From contig NZ_JAKXMK010000030.1 of the NCBI RefSeq assembly GCF_022524485.1, positions 100,611-164,610 on the forward strand: a stretch of 64,000 bases of DNA, given 5' to 3'. Made by a program: the position numbers and the translations under genes. Below are positions 34,830 through 43,628 of this stretch, piece by piece; positions within the stretch are counted from its first letter, which is position 1, and every line of letters starts with the position of its first letter. The notes beneath the pieces were generated by a model, which saw nothing but the letters and a program-made list of their open reading frames with translations, was not told the DNA's origin and ran no database searches. Source of the DNA: Pseudonocardia alaniniphila. Lineage in GTDB: Bacteria > Actinomycetota > Actinomycetes > Mycobacteriales > Pseudonocardiaceae.

Positions 34830-35306
34830 TCAGTGATCCGTGGCCCCGGTGAGGGGCCGGCGTTCCAGGATCTCGGGTGACTCGCCGAAGCCGTAACGCG
34901 CGTAGAGCCCCGCCGTTCCCGGGCGCGCCCACAGGATGGTGGCGTCGATGTCATCGACGTCGGCGAGGGCGGCATCGAGCAGGGCCGCCGCGAGACCGCG
35001 CCCCCGGTACTCGGGGCGGACGTAGAGATTGCTGAGGTAGAGGTGGGTCTCGGCCTCGTCCACCGGGTTCGGCAGCTTCCCGATCCGCGAGGCGTAGATG
35101 TGGCCGATCACCGCGCCGTCGTCCGTGGCCACCCACGCGCGCCAGCTGCCGTCCTCGAACGAGGCACTCACCCGCTCGCAGAATCGCTTCTCGAACGCCG
35201 TGCGATCTTCGTTCGGCTCGGTGCCGTCGGTGCGGAACTGCCAGCGCAGCGCGGCCAGCACGGGCAGGTCGGCGACGCCCGCCGGCCGAACCGTCACGTC
35301 GTTCAT
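34830..35306 (-). CDS. GNAT family N-acetyltransferase
   Basis: A 158-aa acetyl-CoA-dependent acetyltransferase. The GNAT core is clear: VIGHIYASR (strand 4), LYLSNLYVRPEYRGRGLAAALLDAAL with the R-G-R-G-L-A acetyl-CoA loop (about residues 94-119), and LYARYGFGESPEIL at the end. It is divergent from the O-methyltransferase gene. The acceptor substrate is unknown. Confidence 0.88.
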   Translation of the reverse strand: MNDVTVRPAGVADLPVLAALRWQFRTDGTEPNEDRTAFEKRFCERVSASFEDGSWRAWVATDDGAVIGHIYASRIGKLPNPVDEAETHLYLSNLYVRPEYRGRGLAAALLDAALADVDDIDATILWARPGTAGLYARYGFGESPEILERRPLTGATDH

Positions 35307-35450
35307 CACGGCCTTCACCGGGCCAGCATGCCGACCCGGCCGCGATGCCCGTCGAGATCGTGACGGTCGCCATGCGGAACAGGGCTTGGCTGCTGTCCAC
35401 TCCGAACTCAGGATGGGTCGACTGCACTGCCGCAGGGGAGAGGAGCCCAC

Positions 35451-36506
35451 ATGTCGGAGGTCGACCCGGGCGACGACGTGCTGTCGCATGCGTCGCGGCT
35501 GCTCGAGATCGTGAACGCCAGCTGGATGACACAGGCCACCCGAGTGGCTGCCGAGCTCGGCCTGCCCGATCTCATCGCCGAGGGCAGGTGCACCGCCGAC
35601 GATCTTGCTGAGGCCACGCACACGCATGCCCCGTCGCTGCACCGCCTGCTGCGCGCGCTCGTGACGCTCGACATCTGCCGCGAGAGCGCGGACGGCACCT
35701 TCGAGCTGACGCCGATGGGCGAGCTGCTCCGCACCGACGCCGATGGCACGGTCCGTTCCTGGACGATCTACTGGGGCCGTGAGGTGTGGCCCGAGTGGGC
35801 CCACCTGCTCGACAGCGTCACCACGGGTCGCAGCGCCCGCGAGCTCGTCAGCGGGAGCGCGCATTTCGACCCCCTGCGCGACGATCCGGCTCGCGCCGCG
35901 GTCTTCAACTCCGCGATGGCCGAGAACACCCGCCTGGCCACGCGCAGCATCGTCACCGGCTACGACTTCAGCGCCACGTCGCGGATCGTCGACGTCGGCG
36001 GCGGGTACGGGGAGCTGCTCGCGGCCGTCCTGACGGCCAACCCCGGCGTCGAGGGTGTGCTGTTCGACCTCCCGCACGCCATCGAGAAAGCCGGCCCGTA
36101 CCTGGAGAAATGCGGCGTCGCCGACCGCAGCACGCTCCTGTCGGGCAACTTCTTCGAGGAACTGCCCGCGGATGCCGACGCCTACATGCTCAAGCACGTC
36201 CTGCACGACTGGGACGACGAGCACAGCCACGACATCCTCACCACCTGCCGTCGCGCGATGGCCGGCTCGTCGAAGCTGCTGGTGATCGAACGGCTCGTTC
36301 CGGAAGTGATGGAACCCAGCCCGGAGCACCGGCTGCTCGCCCGCGCCGACCTGCACATGCTTGTGGCACACGCGGCTCTGGAGCGCACCGAGTTGCAGTT
36401 CCGGGAACTGCTCGGGTCGGCGGGCTTCACGATCAGCAGCGTGACGCCGCTGGCCATGGGAAACAGCCTGATCGAAGCCGTGGCTACGGAGGCGGCCGGA
36501 CGGTAG
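35451..36506 (+). CDS. SAM-dependent O-methyltransferase (plant-type/AcmD-like, dimerising)
   Basis: A 351-aa small-molecule O-methyltransferase. An N-terminal winged-helix dimerisation domain (SWMTQATRVAAELGLPDLI, residues about 23-41) is followed by the class-I SAM fold with VDVGGGYGELLAA (about 180), the MLKHVLHDWDDE catalytic-His motif (about 244) and ERLVPE. GGGGAGAGGAG precedes the ATG. Such enzymes act in natural-product tailoring or hydroxy-aromatic methylation. It stands alone, without a visible biosynthetic cluster. Confidence 0.88.
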   Translation: MSEVDPGDDVLSHASRLLEIVNASWMTQATRVAAELGLPDLIAEGRCTADDLAEATHTHAPSLHRLLRALVTLDICRESADGTFELTPMGELLRTDADGTVRSWTIYWGREVWPEWAHLLDSVTTGRSARELVSGSAHFDPLRDDPARAAVFNSAMAENTRLATRSIVTGYDFSATSRIVDVGGGYGELLAAVLTANPGVEGVLFDLPHAIEKAGPYLEKCGVADRSTLLSGNFFEELPADADAYMLKHVLHDWDDEHSHDILTTCRRAMAGSSKLLVIERLVPEVMEPSPEHRLLARADLHMLVAHAALERTELQFRELLGSAGFTISSVTPLAMGNSLIEAVATEAAGR

Positions 36507-36674
36507 ACGACCCCGCAGACCTGCAGTAAAGCGTGACAGGGCGCGCGGTGGAGAGGTCGCGCCGACCCCTTTCCGTCAAACCGTGAACCCGAAGCAGAAA
36601 ACTTCGTCGATATGTTTGCAATTGCTACCGCCTGAGCAGCCGATTTCGTCGGACCGGGTCGGGACAATTGCTGC

Positions 36675-37958
36675 GTGTCGGAGAACCGGGTCGCCTTGGC
36701 AGACCAGGCCCTGCAGAACGGGGCCGGGCTGCTGAGCGCTGCCGCCGACTCATGCACACCGGAGGAGGAGCGGGTCACCGCCCTGAGTGTGTGCGAAACG
36801 GTGACCCGCAGGCTCGAGCACATCCAGATCGAACTCGTGGCAAGTCTGATGCGCGACGGGGCATTTGCCGACCGCGGCTATCGCAGCGCTACGCAGGCGC
36901 TGGCCGATGTGCTGGGCTGCGACACCGTGGTGGCTCGCCGCCGCGTCCGGGTGGCCGAGGACGTCTGCCCCCACATCTCGCTGGACGGGCAATCTCTCCC
37001 GCCGCGGCTTCCCTCGACGGCTGGGGAGTTTGCGGCCGGGCGGATCGGACTACGCCACGTCGAGGTGATCGCCGACGCGATGCGTTCCACCGCGGCCCGC
37101 CGCCTGGCTCCTGACGTGTGGGCGGGCGCGGAGGCGAAGCTCGCCGAACAAGCCTCGGCCTATCGGCCCGGTGAGCTGGCCGTCTTCGCCCACGACCTGA
37201 TCATGCTCCTCGACCAGGACGGCCCCGGCGAACGCGAAGACGACCTGCCGCAAGCCAACGAGCTGCATCTGTCGATTCGCACCGGAAAACTCAAAGGCCA
37301 ACTCGACGGGCTCACCCGAGAGCTCCTGGCCACTGCCCTCGACGCACTCTGCCTGCCCCGCGGCCCCGAGGACGACCGCACCGCCCCGGAGCGGCGCGCC
37401 GACGCACTCGGCGAGATCTGCCAACGAGTCCTCGACACCGCGCAACTGCCCCAGACCGGCGGGGAACGACCGCACCTGAACGTCATCATCCCGCTCGCGG
37501 AACTGGAACACCGCGCCCGCGCTGCCGGCCTCGATTTCGGCACACACCTGCCACCTGCAGATCTGCGGATGCTGGCCTGCGACGCGCGCGCCGTTCCCAT
37601 TGTCCTCGGTGGCGCCGGACAACCCCTCGACGTCGGGCGCGCCCGGCGCACCATTCCCGACGGGCTCCGCCGCGCCATCGCAGCCCGCGACCGCGGCTGC
37701 GCCAAACCTGGCTGCGGCCGTCCCGTCTCCTGGTGCGAGATCCACCATCTCGAAGCCTGGGAGAACGGCGGCGCCACCGCTGTGCACAACTGTGTCATGC
37801 TCTGCCGCTACCACCACCGGTTACTCCACCGAGAGTCCGGCTGGACCATTCGGATCCACAACGGGATACCGGAATTCATTCCGCCGAAATGGATCGACCG
37901 AACCCAGACCGCCCGCCGAAAACCGCCCTGTCTCACAGTTGTTTTGCCAATGGGATGA
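36675..37958 (+). CDS. DUF222 / HNH endonuclease domain protein (13E12-type)
   Basis: An actinobacterial repeat-family protein. An N-terminal DUF222 region (residues about 30-330, RRVRVAEDV...) is followed by an HNH nuclease motif near the C-terminus: RDRGCAKPGCGRPVSWCEIHHLEAW and HNCVMLCRYHHRLLH, with the two Cys pairs and catalytic His. Length 427 aa. Members are usually multicopy and variably placed in actinobacterial genomes; function is not established. The GTG start is tentative. Confidence 0.88.
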   Translation: MSENRVALADQALQNGAGLLSAAADSCTPEEERVTALSVCETVTRRLEHIQIELVASLMRDGAFADRGYRSATQALADVLGCDTVVARRRVRVAEDVCPHISLDGQSLPPRLPSTAGEFAAGRIGLRHVEVIADAMRSTAARRLAPDVWAGAEAKLAEQASAYRPGELAVFAHDLIMLLDQDGPGEREDDLPQANELHLSIRTGKLKGQLDGLTRELLATALDALCLPRGPEDDRTAPERRADALGEICQRVLDTAQLPQTGGERPHLNVIIPLAELEHRARAAGLDFGTHLPPADLRMLACDARAVPIVLGGAGQPLDVGRARRTIPDGLRRAIAARDRGCAKPGCGRPVSWCEIHHLEAWENGGATAVHNCVMLCRYHHRLLHRESGWTIRIHNGIPEFIPPKWIDRTQTARRKPPCLTVVLPMG

Positions 37959-38202
37959 ATTCGTCCGCCGGTGCCCCGGAAGACTCCGTTCTCGTCGTGC
38001 GGCGAGAGCGGGACCATCCGCGGCGGGGCCTACGGCAGCGCCGCCGGCCGGGGCGAGGGCCGTCGTCCACGTCACGTTTATCAGGATCTTGACGGTCGTC
38101 GCGATCGCGTGCAACATGTGCCGCACACGACGAGGTGCTCCCCCGTAGGACCCACGGTGTCCGGCACCTCGCTCTTCTCCGTGGACAGAACGGGGTTTCG
38201 TC

Positions 38203-39192
38203 ATGCCTTTTCGAAGGTCGTCCTGGCTCGTGCGGTCGCCCGTGATCCTGATCGCCGCTGTGCTCGCATTCGCTCTCAGCGCATGTGGGGGCGGTTCGGC
38301 GAACACCGGCAACTCGATCACGCTCGGCCTGCCAGTGGAAGCCACCACGTTGGCGTCGGTATATCTGGCCGACGACAAGAACATGTGGGCTCAGCACGGC
38401 CTGGAGGTCAAGGTCGTGACGTTCAAGGGCGATGCCGAGCTGGCCAAGGCGGTGCTCTCCGGTGACGTCGACGTGGCCATAGGCTCGCTCACCGGCCCGC
38501 TCACGGCTGTGGAGGCAGGCCAGGACGCAAAGGTGTTCTACGGCGGTTTCGACATGCCGGCCTTCGCCTGGTACGCCGTTCCGGAGATTCACAGCGTCGC
38601 CGAAGGCAAGGGCCGCAACTGGGGTGTGACCACGCTCGGTTCCTCGACCGACCTGCTCACCCGGTATGCAGCGGCAAAGGCCGGGCTGAACCCGGACACC
38701 GATATCAAGATCATCCAAGGCGGCGCATCGGCGGCGCGGCTGGCGGCGATGCAGGCAGGACAACTGCAGGCGAACATCTTCACCGAGCCGCAGACCGTGT
38801 TCGCCGAGAAGGCCGGATACAACAAGATCCTCGACCTCAAGGATGTCGTCGACACCTACCCGATGCACGTCGCCTGGGGCAGTTCGTCCTTCGTGGACGG
38901 CAACCCGGACCGGGCCAAGCGGTTCGTCGACACCCTCAGCGCGGCGATGCAGATGACGAAGGACCAGCCGGACGTCGCTGCACAGGCCATGGCCGGGGCG
39001 ATGAAGATCTCTCTCGACGACGCGAAGGCCAGCATGAGCGAGTGGATCGACAAGCTCTATCCCGACGGACGCATGCCGTCGGCCGAGGCGATGGACGCGT
39101 TCTGGAACATGGGCCTGCAGGGCAAGCTCTTCGAATCCCGGATCCCGGACGAGAAATGGCTCGACCCCCGATTCCTGCCCGCGGCGAGCTGA
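38203..39192 (+). CDS. NitT/TauT-type ABC transporter substrate-binding lipoprotein
   Basis: A solute receptor with signal peptide and lipobox (ALSAC, Cys about residue 27), then the NMT1/SsuA fold: ITLGLPVEATTLASVYLADDKNMWAQHGLEV, GSLTGPLTAVEAGQDAKVF and the NWGVTTLGSSTDLLTRYAAAKAG segment. Length 329 aa. First gene of a nine-gene plus-strand operon that runs through ABC ATPase, two permeases, HyuA, HyuB, MmgE/PrpD, PaaX and amidohydrolase. Ligand unknown, possibly a cyclic amide or related acid. Confidence 0.88.
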   Translation: MPFRRSSWLVRSPVILIAAVLAFALSACGGGSANTGNSITLGLPVEATTLASVYLADDKNMWAQHGLEVKVVTFKGDAELAKAVLSGDVDVAIGSLTGPLTAVEAGQDAKVFYGGFDMPAFAWYAVPEIHSVAEGKGRNWGVTTLGSSTDLLTRYAAAKAGLNPDTDIKIIQGGASAARLAAMQAGQLQANIFTEPQTVFAEKAGYNKILDLKDVVDTYPMHVAWGSSSFVDGNPDRAKRFVDTLSAAMQMTKDQPDVAAQAMAGAMKISLDDAKASMSEWIDKLYPDGRMPSAEAMDAFWNMGLQGKLFESRIPDEKWLDPRFLPAAS

Positions 39193-39202
39193 GGGGATCG
39201 CG

Positions 39203-39982
39203 ATGGGACACATCACCTTCGAGAAACTGCAGATCTCGTATCCGGGCAAGGCCGGTTCGTTCGTCGCGGTCGACGGCTTCGACGCCGACATCGCCGAGGG
39301 CGAGTTCGTCACGATCGTCGGCCCGAGCGGGTGCGGCAAGTCGAGCGTGCTCATGGCCGCCGACGGTCTGATCCCGATCTCGGGCGGCCGGATCAGTATT
39401 CAGGGCACGGAGGTCACCAAGCCCGGCCCGGACCGGGCGATGGTTTTTCAGGACGCCTCGCTGATGCCGTGGCGCACGGTTCTGGACAACGTCGCTTTCG
39501 GGCTGGAGCTCACCGGCGTCGGCAAGGCGGAACGGTTGCGCACCGCGCGGGAGTTCGTTCAACTGGTCGGGCTCGGCGGGCGCGAGGAAAGCCACCCGCA
39601 CCAGCTGTCCGGCGGAATGCGGCAGCGGGTCGGGATCGCCCGCGCACTGGCGATGGACCCGGCCGTGCTGCTGATGGACGAGCCTTTCGGCGCACTCGAC
39701 GCGCAGACCCGCGAGCTGATGGCAGGCGAGTTGCTGCGGATCTGGGATCTCGACCGCAAGACGGTGCTGTTCGTGACGCACGGGATCGACGAGGCGATCT
39801 TCCTCGCGGACCGCGTGCTGGTCATGGGCGGCAGCCCGAGCCGGGTCACCGAGGTGATGGAGATCGACCTGCCACGGCCCCGCGACTCCGCTGTACGGGC
39901 GAGCGCGGCGTTCGGCCAGTACCGCACGCATCTGGCGAGCCTGCTCTTCGGCGGAGCGGTGCAGGCCCCGGTGGCGCTGTGA
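39203..39982 (+). CDS. NitT/TauT-type ABC transporter ATPase
   Basis: A 259-aa ATP-binding subunit. Walker A GPSGCGKSS (about residue 41), the MVFQDASLMPWRTVLDNVAFGLEL Q-loop region, LSGGMRQRVGIARAL (about 135) and Walker B VLLMDEPFGALD (about 154) are complete. GGGGATC precedes the ATG; the stop overlaps the first permease start (GTGA). It powers the importer encoded by the flanking genes. Confidence 0.93.
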   Translation: MGHITFEKLQISYPGKAGSFVAVDGFDADIAEGEFVTIVGPSGCGKSSVLMAADGLIPISGGRISIQGTEVTKPGPDRAMVFQDASLMPWRTVLDNVAFGLELTGVGKAERLRTAREFVQLVGLGGREESHPHQLSGGMRQRVGIARALAMDPAVLLMDEPFGALDAQTRELMAGELLRIWDLDRKTVLFVTHGIDEAIFLADRVLVMGGSPSRVTEVMEIDLPRPRDSAVRASAAFGQYRTHLASLLFGGAVQAPVAL

Positions 39983-40740
39983 TCGCACGGATTCCGGTGC
40001 AGGCCAGGTGGATCACGGGCAGTGTTGTCGTGGTCCTGGCCGTCTGGCAGGTGGCCGGCATGCTCGCAGTGATCGACACGAGCTACACGAGCACGCCGCT
40101 GGCGATCGTCGAGGCCGGTGTGGACATGGCCGGCTCCGGTGAGCTGTGGAGCAACGCACAGATCACGCTCATCGAGTTCATCGTCGGGTTCGTGCTGGCC
40201 GTCGTGGTCGGGGTGCCACTCGGCATGCTCATGGGCTGGCGGCTGCGGCTGCGGCAGACGCTGGAACCGGCGCTCGTGGCGCTCTACGTCACCCCGTCGC
40301 TCGCCCTCCTGCCGCTGATCGTGCTCGCGCTGGGCATCGGACCCGTGTCCAAGATCGCCATGGTGTTCGTCGAGGCGGTGATCACCATCGTCGTCAACTC
40401 GATGGCGGGCATCCGGGAGACCGATCCTCGCCTGGTCAGGGCGGCGCGGTCGTTCTGCGCCGGTGACCTCGACGTGTTCGTCAAGGTGCTTCTCCCCAGC
40501 GCGCTCCCCACCATCGTGGCCGGCCTGCGCCTGGGCGCAGGACGCGGTGTCATCGCGGTGATCGTCGCCGAGCTGTACGGCGGCACGCAGGGCCTCGGTC
40601 TGCAGATCTCCTCCTACGGCCAGAGCTTCGTCATCGCGCCGCTGCTGTTCCTCACGCTGCTCGTCGCCGTGTTCGGCTACGCGGTCAGCTCCGCGCTGCG
40701 GGCCACCGAGCGCAGGGTCTCGTCCTGGAAGGCGGCGTGA
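39979..40740 (+). CDS. NitT/TauT-type ABC transporter permease (first)
   Basis: A 253-aa membrane subunit with six hydrophobic segments. The EAA-type loop (SMAGIRETDPRLVRAARSFCAGDLDVFVKVLLPSALPTIVAGLRLG) and the GGTQGLG motif are present. The GTG start forms a GTGA overlap with the ATPase stop. With the next gene it gives two different permease subunits, so the transporter probably uses a heterodimeric channel. Confidence 0.9.
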   Translation: MIARIPVQARWITGSVVVVLAVWQVAGMLAVIDTSYTSTPLAIVEAGVDMAGSGELWSNAQITLIEFIVGFVLAVVVGVPLGMLMGWRLRLRQTLEPALVALYVTPSLALLPLIVLALGIGPVSKIAMVFVEAVITIVVNSMAGIRETDPRLVRAARSFCAGDLDVFVKVLLPSALPTIVAGLRLGAGRGVIAVIVAELYGGTQGLGLQISSYGQSFVIAPLLFLTLLVAVFGYAVSSALRATERRVSSWKAA

Positions 40741-41549
40741 TGGCGGCCTCGACCGGACAGGCCTCGACCGGACAGGCGATCGGGCGCGCTAGCCGGTTCG
40801 TGCCGGTGCTGCTCGGCGGCGGCTTCCTCGTCGCCGTCGCCGTCGTCTGGCAGCTCGCGGTGTCCCTCGGGCTCGTGAACTCGTTCCTCACCTCGTCGCC
40901 GCAGCTGATCGGGCAGTCGCTCGTCGAGCAGGCCACCTCGGGGCTGCTGCTGAGGAGCATCGGCACCAGCGCGCTCGAACTGCTGGCCGGATTCGTCGTC
41001 GCCGCCGTGGTCGGCGTGGTGCTCGGCCTCGTCATGGGCCGCTACCGCTATGTCGAGTACGCGATCGAGCCGTACGTCTGGCTGCTGTACTCGGCCCCCG
41101 TCATCGCCCTGTTCCCCCTGCTCGTGCTGGTGCTCGGGCTCGGCAGCCCGACCGTCATCGCCATCACGTTCCTCATGTCCGTGGTGCCTGTGATCGTCAA
41201 CTCGATGCAGGGCGTGCGCAACGTCGACCCGAAGCTCGTGCAGGCAGCCCGGTCGTTCGGCGCGGGCGAGACCGCCCTGCTGCGCAAGGTGATCCTTCCT
41301 GCGTCGATCCCGACGATCATGGCCGGCCTGCGGCTCGGTGTCGGGCGTGCCCTCGTGGGCGTCGTCGTCGGGGAGTTCTTCGCGGGCGACGGCGGGATCG
41401 GCTACAACATCAGCTCCTTCGCCGGCCATCTCGGCACCACTGACGTCCTCGCTTCCGTTCTCGTCGTGGTCGTCGCCGGCGTCGCCCTCAACCTGCTCGC
41501 CCGGCGGCTGGAAGGCCTCGCCGACTCGTGGCGCGCCGACCTCGACTGA
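40740..41549 (+). CDS. NitT/TauT-type ABC transporter permease (second)
   Basis: A 269-aa membrane subunit paralogous to the one upstream, with the family loop (SMQGVRNVDPKLVQAARSFGAGE) and GDGGIGYNI motif. ATG at 40740 shares one base with the upstream stop; a GTG at 40737 is an alternative. The extreme N-terminus carries a duplicated ASTGQ unit from a perfect 15-bp DNA repeat. HyuA follows at 15 bp. Confidence 0.88.
   Translation: MAASTGQASTGQAIGRASRFVPVLLGGGFLVAVAVVWQLAVSLGLVNSFLTSSPQLIGQSLVEQATSGLLLRSIGTSALELLAGFVVAAVVGVVLGLVMGRYRYVEYAIEPYVWLLYSAPVIALFPLLVLVLGLGSPTVIAITFLMSVVPVIVNSMQGVRNVDPKLVQAARSFGAGETALLRKVILPASIPTIMAGLRLGVGRALVGVVVGEFFAGDGGIGYNISSFAGHLGTTDVLASVLVVVVAGVALNLLARRLEGLADSWRADLD
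40746..40775. repeat. 15-bp tandem duplication inside the second permease gene
   Basis: Two exact adjacent copies of GCCTCGACCGGACAG, in frame, duplicating five residues of the cytoplasmic N-terminus. The unit is the same length as the repeat at 23598-23657 but unrelated in sequence. Confidence 0.85.
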
Positions 41550-41564
41550 CCCAGGAGAAAGACG

Positions 41565-43628
41565 ATGAAGCAGATCGCCGCCGATATCGGCGGGACGTTC
41601 ACCGACCTGACGGGGGTGGACGGGGGCGGCGTCTTCAGCACGGCGAAGACGCTGACCACTCCGCACGACCACGCCGTCGGTGTGCTGGACGGGCTCGACA
41701 AGCTCGGCGCGCACCTGCCGGACACCGAGCTGTTCCTGCACGGCTCCACCATCGCGATCAACACGGTGCTCCAGCGGGTCGGCGCCACCACCGCCCTGAT
41801 CACCACCGAGGGGTTCCGGGACGTCTACGAGATCGGGCGCGGTAACCGCTCGGACCCGTACAACCTGTTCTTCGGCAAGCCGACGCCGCTGGTCCGGCGG
41901 CGGCTGCGCCGCGAGGTCCGCGAGCGCGTGCTGGCCGACGGCAGCGTGCGTACCCCGCTGGACATCGCGGCGGCCACGGCGCTGATCGAGGAGCTGCGGG
42001 GCACCGGGGTCGAGTCGGTGGCGGTGTGCCTGCTGCACTCCTACGCCAACCCGGAGCACGAGCTCGCGCTCGGCCGCCTGTTCGGACAGCTGTGGCCTGA
42101 GGCGTACGTGACGCTCTCGCACGAGATCATGCGCGAGTACCGCGAGTACGAACGTACCTCGACGACCGTGCTCAACGCGTACGTCGGCCCGGTCGTCTCG
42201 CGCTACCTCGACTCGCTCACCGAGCGGCTTGCCCAGCGGGGTTTCCGCGGCCGGCTGCTCATCATGCAGTCCAACGGCGGGATCATGTCCGTCGAGACCG
42301 CCCGGCGCAGCCCGGTGCGGATGATGGAGTCCGGCCCGGTCGCCGGCGTGATCGGTGCGGCCGCGCTCGCGGACGCGCTGGGCAGGCCGCGGCTGATCCC
42401 CTTTGACATGGGCGGGACCACCGCGAAGACCAGCCTCGTCAAGGACGGCGAGGTCGACATCAGCCCCGGCTACTACATCGGCGGCTACGCCACCGGGCAT
42501 CCGATGTCGCTGCCCGTGGTGAACATCGTCGAGGTGGGATCCGGCGGCGGGAGCATCGCGTGGGTCGATGCGGCGGGCGCGCTGAAGGTCGGGCCCCGCA
42601 GTGCCGGCGCGTCGCCCGGCCCGGCCTGTTACGGGCTGGGCGGTGACCGCCCGACGGTCACCGACGCCAACCTGATCCTCGGCCGCCTCGGCGCGAGCCG
42701 GTTCCTCGGCGGCGAGATGCAGCTGGACCGCGCGGCGGCCGAGGCGGCGATCCGCGAGCACGTCGCCGAGCCGCTCGGGCTCGACGTCGTCGCCGCGGCC
42801 CGGGGCATCGTCACGATCGCGGACGCGCAGATGTCGCTCGCCGTGCGGGCCGTGTCGGTGGAGAAGGGCGAGGACCCTCGCGAGTTCGCGCTCGTGGCCA
42901 CCGGAGGAGCGGGCCCGCTGCACGCCGTCTCGATCGCCCGGGAGCTCAGCATCGGCACGGTGGTCGTGCCCGTGCTGCCGGGCCAGTTCTCCGCGAAGGG
43001 CATGCTGTCCTCGCAGGTGCGCCACGACCTGACCAGGACACAGCTGGCGGCCTTCGAGCCGGCCACGATCGAGCACTACGCGGTGACGCTCAAGTCGCTC
43101 GCCGCCGAGGCGGCCGCCCGGCTGCGGGCCGACGTCGGCGAGCCGGCGGAAACCCCGGCCGTGCACCACTTCCTGGAGCTGCGTTACCGGGGCCAGGAGT
43201 TCACGATCGCGGTGCCGGTCCCCGAGGACGGGCTGTCCACGGCGACGTACGCGGCCGTCCGCGCGGACTTCGACGCGATGCACGACCGGCTCTACGGCCA
43301 CCAGGCGCCGGACGAAGCCGTCGAGGCGATCGGCGTGCGCACGGTGATCTCCCTGCCGCTGGGCGGCAGCGCAGGGGAGATGCCCGCCGCGGAGCCCGCG
43401 TCCGGGCCCGCTCTGCCGGTCGACACCCGGCCGGTCGTGCTCCACGGCGGGGGTCCGGATCCGGTGCTCTGCCCGGTCTACGACCGCGAGGCCCTCGGCC
43501 CGGGTCACCGGATCACCGGTCCCGCAGTGGTGCAGGAGGCCACGTCGTCGGTGGTCTTCTACGAAGGCGACGTGCTCACCGTCGCTCCCGACCAGTCACT
43601 CGTCATCGCAGTAGGGAGCCCGGCATGA
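41565..43628 (+). CDS. hyuA: Hydantoinase/oxoprolinase family protein, HyuA type
   Basis: The ATP-dependent alpha-type subunit of the N-methylhydantoinase/acetone-acetophenone carboxylase/5-oxoprolinase family, with an ASKHA-type fold. The N-terminal ADIGGTFTDLTG (about residue 4) phosphate loop, GSTIAINTVLQR (about 64), and the second phosphate loop PFDMGGTTAKTSL (about 278) are intact. Length 687 aa. AGGAG precedes the ATG; the stop overlaps hyuB (ATGA). The pair may open a cyclic amide or carboxylate an aromatic ketone at ATP cost; sequence alone does not decide. Confidence 0.92.
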   Translation: MKQIAADIGGTFTDLTGVDGGGVFSTAKTLTTPHDHAVGVLDGLDKLGAHLPDTELFLHGSTIAINTVLQRVGATTALITTEGFRDVYEIGRGNRSDPYNLFFGKPTPLVRRRLRREVRERVLADGSVRTPLDIAAATALIEELRGTGVESVAVCLLHSYANPEHELALGRLFGQLWPEAYVTLSHEIMREYREYERTSTTVLNAYVGPVVSRYLDSLTERLAQRGFRGRLLIMQSNGGIMSVETARRSPVRMMESGPVAGVIGAAALADALGRPRLIPFDMGGTTAKTSLVKDGEVDISPGYYIGGYATGHPMSLPVVNIVEVGSGGGSIAWVDAAGALKVGPRSAGASPGPACYGLGGDRPTVTDANLILGRLGASRFLGGEMQLDRAAAEAAIREHVAEPLGLDVVAAARGIVTIADAQMSLAVRAVSVEKGEDPREFALVATGGAGPLHAVSIARELSIGTVVVPVLPGQFSAKGMLSSQVRHDLTRTQLAAFEPATIEHYAVTLKSLAAEAAARLRADVGEPAETPAVHHFLELRYRGQEFTIAVPVPEDGLSTATYAAVRADFDAMHDRLYGHQAPDEAVEAIGVRTVISLPLGGSAGEMPAAEPASGPALPVDTRPVVLHGGGPDPVLCPVYDREALGPGHRITGPAVVQEATSSVVFYEGDVLTVAPDQSLVIAVGSPA

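Noticed and set aside
40677..43508. 943-codon minus-strand open frame opposite the permease and HyuA
   Set aside because: Composition (Arg, His, Asp, Gly rich) is typical of antisense high-GC frames and HyuA is unambiguous on the other strand.
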